DNA of 64,000 nucleotides from Pedobacter caeni (GTDB taxonomy: Bacteria > Bacteroidota > Bacteroidia > Sphingobacteriales > Sphingobacteriaceae): assembly GCF_900129215.1 (NCBI RefSeq), contig NZ_FQUQ01000002.1, positions 124,001-188,000 on the forward strand, written 5' to 3'. This document shows, piece by piece, positions 53,583-63,000 of the stretch (positions are counted from its first letter, which is position 1; each line of letters begins with the position of its first letter). The translations under genes and the position numbers were made by a program. The notes beneath the pieces are model-generated. The model was not told the origin of the DNA and did no database searches. It worked only from the letters and a program-made list of their open reading frames with translations.

Positions 53583-54097
53583 TGTATAACGCAAAAGGCA
53601 GGTATGCCCTGATGGCAATCTTCGTGATTGCGGCAGGAGTATGCCTTTTCTACGATCAGATTCAACTGGCTGTTTTGGCCGGTTTTTTCTTTGCCTTTGT
53701 GATCTGGAGCCACTTCAAACACAGCTCCATTTTACTGGCCTCCAAACATTTTAAGAATGGAGATTATGAAAAAACAGAAAAGATTTTGGCAGAAGTACCT
53801 AATCCCGACCGGTTAGCCCGGAACAGGAGAGGGTATTATGAGTTTATGCGTGCCAATATCGCACTGAAAAGAGAAGAATATGATGTTGCAGAACATCATT
53901 TTCAAATTGCCAGCCGCTTCCCTCTGGGAGGGAAAAATGATAAGGCTTTTGTACTGATCCATCTGGCCAATCTGGCACTCAGAAAAAAAGATGCAGTCAG
54001 AACAAAAGCATATATCGAAAAGGCAAAAGAGCTGGCAGTAACCCCAAAGGCACAAGAGATAATTAATAAAATAGAGCAAGAAGCAAATCGCTTATAA
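53582..54097 (+). CDS. TPR-like membrane protein of unknown function
   Basis: A 171-residue protein with two adjacent hydrophobic helices at the N-terminus (about 8-45). A cytoplasmic helical region follows that resembles two or three TPR units (HFKNGDYEKTEKILAEV, FMRANIALKREEYDVAEHHFQIA, HLANLALRKKDAVRTKAYIEKAKEL). The start codon shares one base with the response regulator's stop (TAATG), and hemE follows after 15 bases. It may scaffold the hem enzymes or relay the two-component signal at the membrane. Both are guesses from position. Confidence 0.75.
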   Translation: MYNAKGRYALMAIFVIAAGVCLFYDQIQLAVLAGFFFAFVIWSHFKHSSILLASKHFKNGDYEKTEKILAEVPNPDRLARNRRGYYEFMRANIALKREEYDVAEHHFQIASRFPLGGKNDKAFVLIHLANLALRKKDAVRTKAYIEKAKELAVTPKAQEIINKIEQEANRL

Positions 54098-54112
54098 ACA
54101 AACAAATAAAAC

Positions 54113-55135
54113 ATGAATACGTTATTTTTAGATGCCGCACTTTCAAAGCAAACAGAACGTCCACCGGTATGGATGATGCGCCAGGCAGGTCGTTTTATGC
54201 CTGAGTACTGGGAAATCAAAAACAAATACTCTTTCCTGGAGATGTGCAAAACGCCTGAAATTGCTGCGGATGTAACGATGTTACCTGTTGATTTGTTGGG
54301 TATCGATGCAGCCATCCTTTTCTGTGATATTTTGGTAACAGGTGAGGCAATGGGCGGAGACCTTAGTTTTACTCAGGGTGTAGGCCCTAAATTTGCAAAC
54401 CCGGTACGTAATGCTCAGGATATTGACAACCTGAATGTAGATGTGCTGGACAAGCTGGAGTATGTTGCTGATGCGATTAAAGTAATTCAGCAGCGTTTAA
54501 ATGGCAGCATTCCATTGATCGGTTTTGCTGGTGCACCATTTACCGTAATGAGCTACCTTGTTGAAGGCGGTTCTTCAAAAGATTTTAAACTGACGAAACT
54601 CCTGATGCACAACCATCCGGAACTGGCACACCGCTTACTGGCGAAAATTGCTAAAGTTACGGCAGATTACCTGAACCTTCAGATTGCTGCAGGCGTAAAT
54701 GCCATCCAGATCTTTGATAGCTGGGCACTGGCTTTATCATGGAACGATTATCAGGAATTCTCACACCGTTATATTCAGGAAATCATTGCTAACCTAAACA
54801 GAAAAGACGTTCCTGTCATTTCCTTCTGTAAAGGAAGCTCTGTATTTGCACCAATCATGGCTCAGGCAAATCCTGATGTGATTTCGGTAGACTGGAATGC
54901 AGATTTATTAAACATTAAACAAGCACTGCCTGCAGGTATTGCCGTTCAGGGTAACCTGGATCCACATATTTTGTATGCGGATAAACCGGTGATCAAAAAA
55001 CATATCCTTCAACTGTTTGAACGTATGCGTGGAGAGAACGGATTTATCTTTAATCTCGGTCATGGGATCATGCCGGATATTCCGTTTGACAACGTAAAAT
55101 ATGCGATTGAAGTGGTTAAAGAATTCAGATACTAA
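54113..55135 (+). CDS. hemE: Uroporphyrinogen decarboxylase
   Basis: A 340-residue cytoplasmic enzyme removing four carboxyls from uroporphyrinogen III to give coproporphyrinogen III. It has the N-terminal RPPVWMMRQAGR motif and DAAILFCDILV with the catalytic Asp region, and GFAGAPFTVMSYLVEG. Length is normal for HemE. It follows the TPR-like gene by 15 bases and ends before a strong hairpin. Confidence 0.95.
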   Translation: MNTLFLDAALSKQTERPPVWMMRQAGRFMPEYWEIKNKYSFLEMCKTPEIAADVTMLPVDLLGIDAAILFCDILVTGEAMGGDLSFTQGVGPKFANPVRNAQDIDNLNVDVLDKLEYVADAIKVIQQRLNGSIPLIGFAGAPFTVMSYLVEGGSSKDFKLTKLLMHNHPELAHRLLAKIAKVTADYLNLQIAAGVNAIQIFDSWALALSWNDYQEFSHRYIQEIIANLNRKDVPVISFCKGSSVFAPIMAQANPDVISVDWNADLLNIKQALPAGIAVQGNLDPHILYADKPVIKKHILQLFERMRGENGFIFNLGHGIMPDIPFDNVKYAIEVVKEFRY

Positions 55136-55142
55136 ATATGAT

Positions 55143-55178
55143 AAAGAGGCTGTTTATTGCTAAATGGCCTCTTTTAAT
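55143..55178 (+). terminator. Terminator after hemE
   Basis: An 8-base stem AAAGAGGC (55143-55150) with GCCTCTTT (55167-55174), a 16-base loop, and a T/A-rich 3' flank. It lies between hemE and hemJ and may be partial. Confidence 0.75.
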
Positions 55179-55200
55179 TTTAAAATAAATACAAACATCA

Positions 55201-55746
55201 ATGGAATACTATCGTTACATACTCTCTGTTCATATCATCTTTATGGTAAGCTGGATGGCGGGATTGTTTTATAGTGTTCGCTTGTTTATCTATCATGTAG
55301 AAGCAGAGGATAAACCAGAAATAGAGCGTAATATTCTGCAAAAAGAATATGAGCGTATAGAAGCCAAACTCTGGCACATCATTACCACCCCGGCAATGGT
55401 GCTCACCGTAGTTGCCGGAGTCAGCATGGTTTGTCTGAACCCTCTGTTATTGCAGACCTCCTGGTTTCATGTAAAACTGGGCTTTGTCGCATTGTTACTC
55501 ATCTATCATTTCATTTGTCAGAACATGATGTATCAGCTGAAGCTGGGCAAATGCAAAACGAGCTCTTTTAAGCTTCGTTTATGGAATGAAGTCGCTACCA
55601 TCCTCCTGGTGGCTATTGTCTTTACAGTGATCCTGAAAAATGCCATAGACTGGATTTATGGTCTTGCAGGTCTGATTATATTTGCTGTGGTCATTATGCT
55701 TGCTGTAAAATGGTACAAACACTACAGGAAAAAGCACGAAAGCTAA
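55201..55746 (+). CDS. hemJ: Protoporphyrinogen IX oxidase HemJ
   Basis: A 181-residue inner-membrane protein with four or five helices and the HemJ/UPF0093 pattern: HIIFMVSWMAGLFYSVRLFIYH near the N-terminus (conserved His11), KLWHIITTPAMVLT, and SWFHVKLGFV in the middle. HemJ oxidises protoporphyrinogen IX to protoporphyrin IX in bacteria without HemG or HemY. CopD-like proteins share part of this pattern, but the position after hemE supports HemJ. HemF or HemN (the step before) and HemH (iron insertion) are not in the window. Confidence 0.85.
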   Translation: MEYYRYILSVHIIFMVSWMAGLFYSVRLFIYHVEAEDKPEIERNILQKEYERIEAKLWHIITTPAMVLTVVAGVSMVCLNPLLLQTSWFHVKLGFVALLLIYHFICQNMMYQLKLGKCKTSSFKLRLWNEVATILLVAIVFTVILKNAIDWIYGLAGLIIFAVVIMLAVKWYKHYRKKHES

Positions 55747-55828
55747 CTCCTTCATTATTATTCATTTTATTTTCTTTTGCATGCAACCTTTCCGTTGTGA
55801 TGTGCATCTTCTATATACCAAACAAACA

Positions 55829-56395
55829 ATGATTTTGACGCAGTATAAGATAGAGGAACTCATGGAAGGCTGTAAAGCCGGTAAGCGGAAGATGCAGGAA
55901 GCGCTTTATCAGCAAACTGCGTCCAAAATGCTGGCGGTTTGCATGCGTTATGCAAAAGACCGGATGGAGGCAGAAGATGTATTGCAGCTGGGGTACATCA
56001 AGATCTTTCAAAAGGTATCGGAGTATAGAGGAGATGGTTCTTTTGAAGGCTGGATGAGAAGGGTAATGGTGAACACCGCGATTGAAAGCTACCGTAAGAA
56101 CCTGAGGACCTTAAATGTGGTTCCGATTGAAGATGCTTACGAACAACCTTCTACCGGATTTGACTTTAGCCGGCTGGGCATGCAGGACTTATTGAAAGTG
56201 ATACAAAAGCTTTCAGACGGATATAGGATGGTGTTCAATATGTACGCCATCGAAGGATATTCTCATAAGGAGATTGCCGCAACACTGGGCATTTCTGAGG
56301 GAGCAAGTAAATCGCAGTTGTCGAGAGCAAGGGCGATCTTAAAAGAAGAGATTATAAAAATGGAGGGTATAGATTATGCAAGCTATGCAGGATAA
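55829..56395 (+). CDS. ECF-type RNA polymerase sigma factor
   Basis: A 188-residue sigma factor with region 2 (LAVCMRYAKDRMEAEDVLQLGYIKIF) and region 4 (GYSHKEIAATLGISEGASKSQLSRARAILKEE). The frame is open from an ATG at 55781, but the extra 16 residues do not look like sigma region 1/2. The ATG at 55829 (MILTQYKIEELMEG) is therefore preferred. It overlaps the next gene by 20 bases, typical of a sigma / anti-sigma pair. No FecR or SusC is attached to this unit. Confidence 0.9.
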   Translation: MILTQYKIEELMEGCKAGKRKMQEALYQQTASKMLAVCMRYAKDRMEAEDVLQLGYIKIFQKVSEYRGDGSFEGWMRRVMVNTAIESYRKNLRTLNVVPIEDAYEQPSTGFDFSRLGMQDLLKVIQKLSDGYRMVFNMYAIEGYSHKEIAATLGISEGASKSQLSRARAILKEEIIKMEGIDYASYAG

Positions 56396-57098
56396 AGATT
56401 TTGATCAGTTGTTTAAAGACAGGTTTGAAGAGGCCGAGATTCAACCTTCTTCCAACTTATGGAGCAATATTGAACAAGAACTGGCACCAAAGAAAAAAAA
56501 GGGATTCCCGGTATACTGGGCGGCAGCAGCAGTAGTGGTCATTGCGACGACAATTGGTTTGCTTTCTCAGAAAACTGAGCCTTTGAAATTACAGGGAAAT
56601 GCAGCTACCGCAAAGGTAGAAAAGGTTCCTGTAGCAGCACCTAAGCTGAACACGGTGGTTGAAGAACCGGTTGTTGCAGTTCCGGAAAGTACACCATTGG
56701 TACTGGCACCGAAAGTAAAGCTGGAGAACCTGGTTCGTAAAAATAATCAGGTGGCGGTGCAACCAAACCTGGAAGCACAGCGTCAACAGGTTAAAGAGGT
56801 TGTTATTGCTCCTGAACAGAAAGAAGAGATCAAACCGATCGCTACTTTAGAAAAGGAGGTCATGATTGCCAAAATAGATCCGCCGGTAGTAGGCGAGCAG
56901 AATAATCAGATCGCAGAGACAGAAGTACGGGAACGTAAAGGCATCAGAAATGTAGGAGATGTGATCAACTTTGTAGTGGATAAATTAGATAAAAGAGAAA
57001 AGAAAATTATACAATTTAAAACCGACGATGATGACAACTCTTCTTTAATTGCAGTCAACATCGGGATTTTAAAGTTCAACTCAAAAAAGAACAGATAA
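56376..57098 (+). CDS. Single-pass membrane protein, probable anti-sigma factor
   Basis: A 240-residue protein. The cytoplasmic N-terminus (1-about 47) is followed by one transmembrane helix (about 48-64) and a long periplasmic region rich in Val, Pro, Lys and Glu. The gene overlaps the sigma-factor gene by 20 bases, which is the usual arrangement of an anti-sigma factor. There is no recognisable zinc-binding HxxxCxxC motif, so if it is an anti-sigma factor it is of a non-ZAS type. A second start at 56385 is possible. An outer-membrane barrel gene follows 29 bases later. Confidence 0.7.
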   Translation: MQAMQDKDFDQLFKDRFEEAEIQPSSNLWSNIEQELAPKKKKGFPVYWAAAAVVVIATTIGLLSQKTEPLKLQGNAATAKVEKVPVAAPKLNTVVEEPVVAVPESTPLVLAPKVKLENLVRKNNQVAVQPNLEAQRQQVKEVVIAPEQKEEIKPIATLEKEVMIAKIDPPVVGEQNNQIAETEVRERKGIRNVGDVINFVVDKLDKREKKIIQFKTDDDDNSSLIAVNIGILKFNSKKNR

Positions 57099-57127
57099 CA
57101 TAAGGATACACAGATCAAACCAATTAT

Positions 57128-57934
57128 ATGAAAAGATTATTACTAACGACACTTTTGGTAAGCGGGCTTGCCGGGGTCATGACTCAAAGCGCAGTTGCAC
57201 AACAAGATAGTACCCGTACAAAACGTAAAGTAACCATCTCTTTAGGCAGTGAAACCAGCATTTCTGTTGGTAAGGTGGAGAGCGACAGCGTTAAAAAAGC
57301 CAAGGCTGCGAAAGGTCGTTTTGTCGGAGGGATCACCTTTACCAGGTTAGACTGGGGATTCACCAGGCTGGTAGACAACGGAAGTTTTTCTTTATCGAAG
57401 GACAATGAATTCCTGGATTATACCGGCGGAAAATCAAGTACTTTTTCCTTTGATGTCCTTCAGTTTGGTTATCGTTTTAATCCTAATTTTAAAATCTACC
57501 TGGCAGGAGGTTTTGACTGGACAATGATCCGCCTGAAAAAGAACATCACTTTGCTTAAAAACAGCCCGACAATGGCTTATACTGAAGAAGAGATCAACTT
57601 CTCCAAAAACAGGTTATCGAGCAGTTATGTACACATCCCCCTGAATTTTGAATTCCGTACAAAAGAAAACTCCAATGGAAAACGCTTTTATTTTGTAATT
57701 GGCCCTGAAGTTGCCTTTTTGTTAAATGGAAAAGTGAAACAGATCAGCAAAGAAAGAGGAAAAGAGAAGATTAAAGACGACTATAATTTTGAGCCTTTCC
57801 GTTATGGAGGAACTGTTCGTATTGGTTATGGCGCAATCGGCTTCTTCACCAAGTATTATTTCAATGATATGTTTACCACTACCGCACAAAATGGATTGAG
57901 AAATATGTCCTTCGGTATCACATTGGGATTATAA
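57128..57934 (+). CDS. Outer-membrane beta-barrel protein (PorT-like type)
   Basis: A 268-residue exported protein with a signal peptide cut near VAQQ (about residue 25), a charged linker, then alternating amphipathic strands (TFTRLDWGFTRL, VLQFGYRFNPNFKIYLAGGFDW, SYVHIPLNFEFRT, GGTVRIGYGAIGFFTKYYF) and a Gly/Leu end. The pattern fits a small 8-10-strand barrel of the OMP_b-brl_2/PorT type. It is probably the main target, or the sensed partner, of the sigma / anti-sigma pair in front of it. A terminator follows. Confidence 0.8.
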   Translation: MKRLLLTTLLVSGLAGVMTQSAVAQQDSTRTKRKVTISLGSETSISVGKVESDSVKKAKAAKGRFVGGITFTRLDWGFTRLVDNGSFSLSKDNEFLDYTGGKSSTFSFDVLQFGYRFNPNFKIYLAGGFDWTMIRLKKNITLLKNSPTMAYTEEEINFSKNRLSSSYVHIPLNFEFRTKENSNGKRFYFVIGPEVAFLLNGKVKQISKERGKEKIKDDYNFEPFRYGGTVRIGYGAIGFFTKYYFNDMFTTTAQNGLRNMSFGITLGL

Positions 57935-57962
57935 AAGAAACACACGCACACAAATATAATCG

Positions 57963-57994
57963 ATCCTGTAGCCTATTGGTTACAGGATTTTTTT
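57963..57994 (+). terminator. Terminator of the sigma / anti-sigma / barrel operon
   Basis: An 8-base stem ATCCTGTA (57963-57970) with TACAGGAT (57981-57988), a 10-base loop, then a run of seven T. Confidence 0.88.
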
Positions 57995-58051
57995 ATGGAT
58001 TCTCAGGTGGCTTTCTGTTAATTTGCTACATTCGTGGGGGGACTAATCATC

Positions 58052-58648
58052 ATGTATGAATATAATGACTTAAGTGATAACGAATTGTATGATTTGTTAG
58101 CTGATGATAATGAAGATGCATTCACTTTGTTATACCAACGTTATTGGAAGCGGCTCATCTATAAAGCCCTGCAGAAACTGGAATCCCATACCGATGCAGA
58201 AGAGGTGGTTCAGGATGCGTTTATAGACCTTTGGAACAGCAGACGCAGAATCCGGATCCAGCATGGTTTTCATACTTATATCGCGGCAGTTGTTAAATAT
58301 AAGGTCATGGCAAGAATGACCCTCAATAAAAATCTGAGCCATCAGGGCGTGAACGATGTCCATCAAATGATGGTTGTTGATAATTCTACCCAGGAATGGC
58401 TGAACTTCTCAGACCTTCAGCTGGAGATTGAAGCGGCTATTCAGACCTTGCCGGAAAAATGTCAGCTGGTATTCCGCATGAGCCGTGAAGATGGCCTGAC
58501 GGATCAGCAAATCGCGGATAGACTTGAGCTGTCCAGAAAAACGATCGAAGCACATATCAGTAAAGCCCTCCGCATGCTGAGGAAATCTATTCAGCGCTTT
58601 TCTGCATTACTCTTTCGTTTTAACCGGTTGGTTCTCAATCGGTCATAG
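58052..58648 (+). CDS. ECF-type RNA polymerase sigma factor (FecI-like)
   Basis: A 198-residue sigma factor of the Bacteroidota polysaccharide/FecI-like group. It has region 2 (AFTLLYQRYWKRL, DAEEVVQDAFIDLWN) and region 4 (LPEKCQLVFRMSREDGLTDQQIADRLELSRKTIEAHISKAL). GTG at 58034 opens the frame, but the ATG at 58052 (MYEYNDLSDNEL) is the normal start. It is followed by fecR, susC and susD genes, giving the standard trans-envelope signalling unit in which SusC substrate binding releases the sigma factor from FecR. Confidence 0.92.
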   Translation: MYEYNDLSDNELYDLLADDNEDAFTLLYQRYWKRLIYKALQKLESHTDAEEVVQDAFIDLWNSRRRIRIQHGFHTYIAAVVKYKVMARMTLNKNLSHQGVNDVHQMMVVDNSTQEWLNFSDLQLEIEAAIQTLPEKCQLVFRMSREDGLTDQQIADRLELSRKTIEAHISKALRMLRKSIQRFSALLFRFNRLVLNRS

Positions 58649-58724
58649 CCAATTAATTATTTATTTTATACCCGACTAAGGGTAAGGACTGAATCTTATA
58701 CACTATATAAGAAAAGCAACCCGA

Positions 58725-59900
58725 ATGAGCATACCTGATAAGGCCCTATTAAGAGAACTGGCGGATAAGTGGTTAAAAGGAACGATTAGTTCCGAAGAGC
58801 GCGAATTGCTGGATCACTGGTATGATATGAGTAGTGATGAGCCGATCATATGGATGGGACAGGACGATTCAGAAGAAGCGCTTCAGACCAGGTTACTGGG
58901 AAGTATTCAGCAAAGAAAAGATCAGGCCGGTCTTGTTTTCAGGTACAAATCACTGATTCGGATAGCTGCAGTATTGCTTGTTCTATTGAGTATCGGAGCG
59001 TATTTTTTTCAGAAGCAGTACGGTTCTACTCCCTTAACAGATGTTGTAGTCATTCAACCCGGGGGAAATAAGGCCATGCTTACCCTCGCCAATGGCAAAA
59101 AAATCAGTCTGACAGATGCAGGTAACGGTGCGCTGACCGAACAGGCAGGAACCAGAATCAGTAAAACTACTGATGGGCAATTGATCTATACCGCCTGTAC
59201 CTCCTGTGATCAGGAGGCGAATGCTGCTGCCTTTAATACTGTTGAAACGCCCAGGGGAGGACAATACCAGGTCCGTTTACCTGATGGAACCAGAGTCTGG
59301 CTCAATGCCTCCTCTAAACTGGTATACCCTGTTTTGCTGAACGGCTTAAAAGAGCGAAAGGTGCAGCTGATTGGTGAAGCTTATTTTGAGGTCGCCAAAA
59401 GTAAACAGATCCCCTTTATTGTTCAGACCCGAACTCAGGAGATAAAGGTGCTTGGAACACATTTTAACATCAATAGCTATATAGAAGAGCCTTATATCCG
59501 GACAACGCTGATAGAAGGAAGTATACAGGTGAACCTTATTGAGCAGGGCTCTGCTTCATCTATAAGAGAAAGCGTGATTTTGAAACCTGGGGAGCAGTCT
59601 TTGATTGCCGCAAAAGGAATAAAAGTACAACAGGTAAATACAGAGAATGCCATTGACTGGACCAATGGGTATTTCGTGTTTAATAAAGAAAGCCTGGAGA
59701 GTATCATGCGGAGAATCAGTCGCTGGTATGACGTCGATGTCCGTTATGAAGATGAATCTGCCAGACATCAGGTATTTAGCGGAAGTGTTTCCCGCTTTAA
59801 GAATATCTCTGAGTTACTGGAAAAACTGGAATTAACCGCTCCGGTAAAGTTTACCATAAAGGGTAAACAAGTCAAAGTCGAATCGCCTGAAATTTTATAA
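58725..59900 (+). CDS. FecR-family anti-sigma factor
   Basis: A 391-residue inner-membrane protein. The N-terminal cytoplasmic domain (1-about 85) has the DUF4880-like WLKGTISSEERELLDHWYD that holds the sigma factor. One transmembrane helix (about 86-103) is followed by a periplasmic FecR domain (about 180-280: VETPRGGQYQVRLPDGTRVWLNA, GEAYFEVAKSKQIPFIV) and a C-terminal STN-like domain (about 320-388). It relays the signal from the SusC N-terminal domain to the sigma factor. Confidence 0.93.
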   Translation: MSIPDKALLRELADKWLKGTISSEERELLDHWYDMSSDEPIIWMGQDDSEEALQTRLLGSIQQRKDQAGLVFRYKSLIRIAAVLLVLLSIGAYFFQKQYGSTPLTDVVVIQPGGNKAMLTLANGKKISLTDAGNGALTEQAGTRISKTTDGQLIYTACTSCDQEANAAAFNTVETPRGGQYQVRLPDGTRVWLNASSKLVYPVLLNGLKERKVQLIGEAYFEVAKSKQIPFIVQTRTQEIKVLGTHFNINSYIEEPYIRTTLIEGSIQVNLIEQGSASSIRESVILKPGEQSLIAAKGIKVQQVNTENAIDWTNGYFVFNKESLESIMRRISRWYDVDVRYEDESARHQVFSGSVSRFKNISELLEKLELTAPVKFTIKGKQVKVESPEIL

Positions 59901-59921
59901 ACCAACTAAACCAATTAACAA

Positions 59922-59951
59922 ATGAAAAGAACACATTCCCGATGTCCTTAG
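59922..59951 (+). other. Nine-codon mini-ORF between fecR and susC
   Basis: ATG at 59922 opens MKRTHSRCP followed by TAG, beginning 21 bases after the fecR stop. It precedes a palindrome, in the manner of an attenuator leader, but nothing shows that it is translated. Confidence 0.2.
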
Positions 59952-59974
59952 GAGCGCGCTAAAATCTGGAAAAA

Positions 59975-60002
59975 CCAATGCCCGACGGCCATCGGACATT
60001 GG
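59975..60002. repeat. 28-bp near-perfect palindrome between fecR and susC
   Basis: Two 14-base arms meet without a spacer (CCAATGCCCGACGG at 59975-59988). Twelve of 14 positions are complementary. The two exceptions become G-U pairs in minus-strand RNA. It is GC-rich in an otherwise A+T-rich gap of 177 bases. It could be a protein-binding site or an mRNA structure reducing susCD expression. Confidence 0.55.
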
Positions 60003-60077
60003 ATAGATATTCAGGTTCATTGCAAAAAATAGCGTTACTAACCCATTCTATTACAAATAGAAACCTAAACAGTTCAA

Positions 60078-63000
60078 ATGTATAAAAATTCTACACACAA
60101 GGGGTGCAGGCTTCCCGCCTGCGCGATGAAATTTCTGCGGAGGACAGATAAAAAGAAAATACTGATGCGAATAAATTTAGTTACCGCACTGCTGATCGCC
60201 GGGATGGCTCATGTCAGTGCAGCCGGCTTTGCTCAGCGGGTGCTGCTTCATAAAAAGAAGATGGCACTTGAAGAAGTCTTTATTGAATTTCGAAAACAGA
60301 CAGGATACGATTTTCTATGGCAGCCGGATCAGTTGAATGGCTTGAAATCAGTGGACATAGACCTCCATAATCAGCCATTGGAAACTGCCCTGAAATCGGT
60401 TCTTGCCGGACAGGGCCTGGTGTATATCATTAAAGATAAAACGGTCATCATCCGAAGAGAGGAAGAGCAGCCTTCGCAAAGAAAACACATGGTTACCGAT
60501 GTGCCGGTGAAAGGAAAGATCCTGGATGAAATGGGAATCCCTTTGCCAAATGCCAGTATCCTGATCAAAGGAAAAACAGATGTCTTTAAAAGTAATGACA
60601 AGGGAGAGTTTAGCTTTAACGTTCCTGAAGATGCCAAAGTATTGGTGTTTCGGTACGTAGGATATCAGAATAAGGAAGTCGAGATTGGTGCCAAACGGGA
60701 ATTTGTAGTCAGGTTGGAGCCAGAGAAAAAAGCGTTGACAGAAGTGGTGATCAATGGAATTTCCGAACGACCTAAAGAAATTTATACCGGTGCAATTACC
60801 ACGCTTTCTGCTGCAGACCTGAAAAAGGTGAGTGCCCAGAATGTGTTGTCGGCAGTTTCGGCAATGGATCCTTCCTTCCATATCATTGAGAACAATACGA
60901 TCGGTTCAAACATAAATGCGCTTCCCGACATACAGATCAGGGGAGGTTCCGGCTTTCCGGATATTAAGGGCAGTTATACAGGAAAGCCAAATCAGCCTTT
61001 GTTTATCATGGATGGCTTTGAAGTGCCTTTACAGCGGGTCTTTGATCTGGACATGAACAGGATCGCTTCAGTTTCTCTTTTAAAAGATGCTGCGGCAACT
61101 GCAATTTATGGATCGAGAGGCGCAAATGGCGTAATGGTCATTGAAACAATTAAACCGAAACGAGGAAAATTAAGTATTACCTATAACAATGATTTCAAGC
61201 TGTCCATGCCTGATTTATCGGATTATAACCTCCTGGATGCTAAAGGTAAACTGGCCCTGGAAAAGAGTGCCGGACTATTTGGTGCAGAAGGCGGGGAGTA
61301 TAATCAGGTATATGACGAGCAGTACAGTATACGTCTGAAAGCGGTAACCAGAGGAGTAAATACCGATTGGATGGCGCAACCTGTCCGTACCGGATATTCC
61401 GACAGAAATACCTTGTATGCGGAAGGTGGAGATGATTTCGTGCGTTATGGATTGCAATTTACGAAAGGTACAGAGCGAGGTGTCATGAAAGGATCCGACC
61501 GTACCAATTACTCCGGAGAGTTTTCTATTTCTTATCAGTTTGAGCAATTTAAATTTAGAAATTCCCTGACCATAAACACCAATAAGGCGAATAACTCTCC
61601 TTATGGTAATTTTGCACAGTATACCTTGCTAAATCCATACTGGAGCATTTATGACGATGAAGGAAGGATGAAAACAAATCTTGACGAAGGTTATTTTGAT
61701 GTCTACCGGAGACCCTCAGTATTCGCTAACCCTATTTATAATACTACTTTAAGGTCCAAAGATTTTAGTTCTTATCAGGAGTTTGTCAATAATTTTTCTG
61801 CCGAATGGTTTGTGAGCAGGGCGCTGCGCTTTGTTGCCAATTTGAGCTTAACCAAGCAAAGTACCAATTCGGAGGAATTCTATTCTGCTCAACACAGCAA
61901 ATTTGCCAACTATCCGGAGGCAGATTTCTTCAGAAGAGGGTCCTATACCATTAGAAATGGTAAAATGCTCAATTACGAGGGGAATCTGGCTTTTAATTTT
62001 GGAAAGTCATTTGGTAAACATACCCTTTATGCTGCTGGTGGGGTCAATATCGCAGATAATTCGACTGATTTCAACCAGTTTACTGCCGAAGGATTTCCCA
62101 ACGACAGGCTTGCTGACATCACCTTTGCCAAACAATATGAATTGAATGGAAAGCCCTCCGGTCTGGAAGAGGTGAGCAGGCGGATAGGTTTTTTCTCCAA
62201 TGCAAACTATGCTTATATGGAGAAATATCTCCTTGATGCTTCCTTCAGAATGGATGGTTCTTCCCAGTTTGGGGCAAAGAACCGCTTCGGGAAGTTCTGG
62301 TCTGTAGGAACTGGCTGGAATGTACATAAAGAGGCATTTATGAGTGACCTTAAGTTTGTCAATAAACTGAAAATCAGGGCTAGTTATGGTTCACAAGGAG
62401 GGTTAAACGTCCCTGCATACCAGGCAATGACCACCTATAGTTATTTTACCAATTTAAATTATCGCGTTGGGGTAGGGGCCTTTTTGCTGGCTCTTGGGGA
62501 TGAGAATTTAAAATGGCAAAATAAGCTGTCTACGAATATTGGTGCAGATTTGCTCTTGTTCAACGAGCGTCTGGATGTTTCCATGAACTATTATCATGAC
62601 CTGACTCAGAATGCCCTGGCAGACATTACTACACCTCCATCGGTAGGATTTGGCAGTTACAAAGCGAACTTTGGAGAGCTGGTAAACAATGGCTTTGAAA
62701 TTACGTCCAGATTTGTGATTCTGAAACAAAATTCAGCAAAAGACTTCTACCTGGGCATCAGCGCATCAGGGATTCAGAATAGAAATAAGATCCAGAATGT
62801 GGGGGCAATTTTTAAGAAGCTGAATGCAGATCAGGATAAAGGTGATCAGACGACACCAAAAGTCCGTTTGGAAGAAGGTTACTCTGTAAATACCATTTGG
62901 GCTGTGCCTTCAAAAGGAATTGACCCAAGTAATGGTAAGGAGGTTTTTGTGAAGAAAGATGGCAGTCTGACCAATATCTGGGATCCTGCAGATAAACAGG

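Noticed and set aside
58649..58724. tRNA or other RNA gene in short intergenic gaps
   Set aside because: No cloverleaf or CCA end could be formed here or in the other gaps I read.
60348..60881. 177-residue minus-strand open frame inside susC
   Set aside because: Shadow of the STN and plug coding region; no motif, and codon use unlike neighbouring genes.
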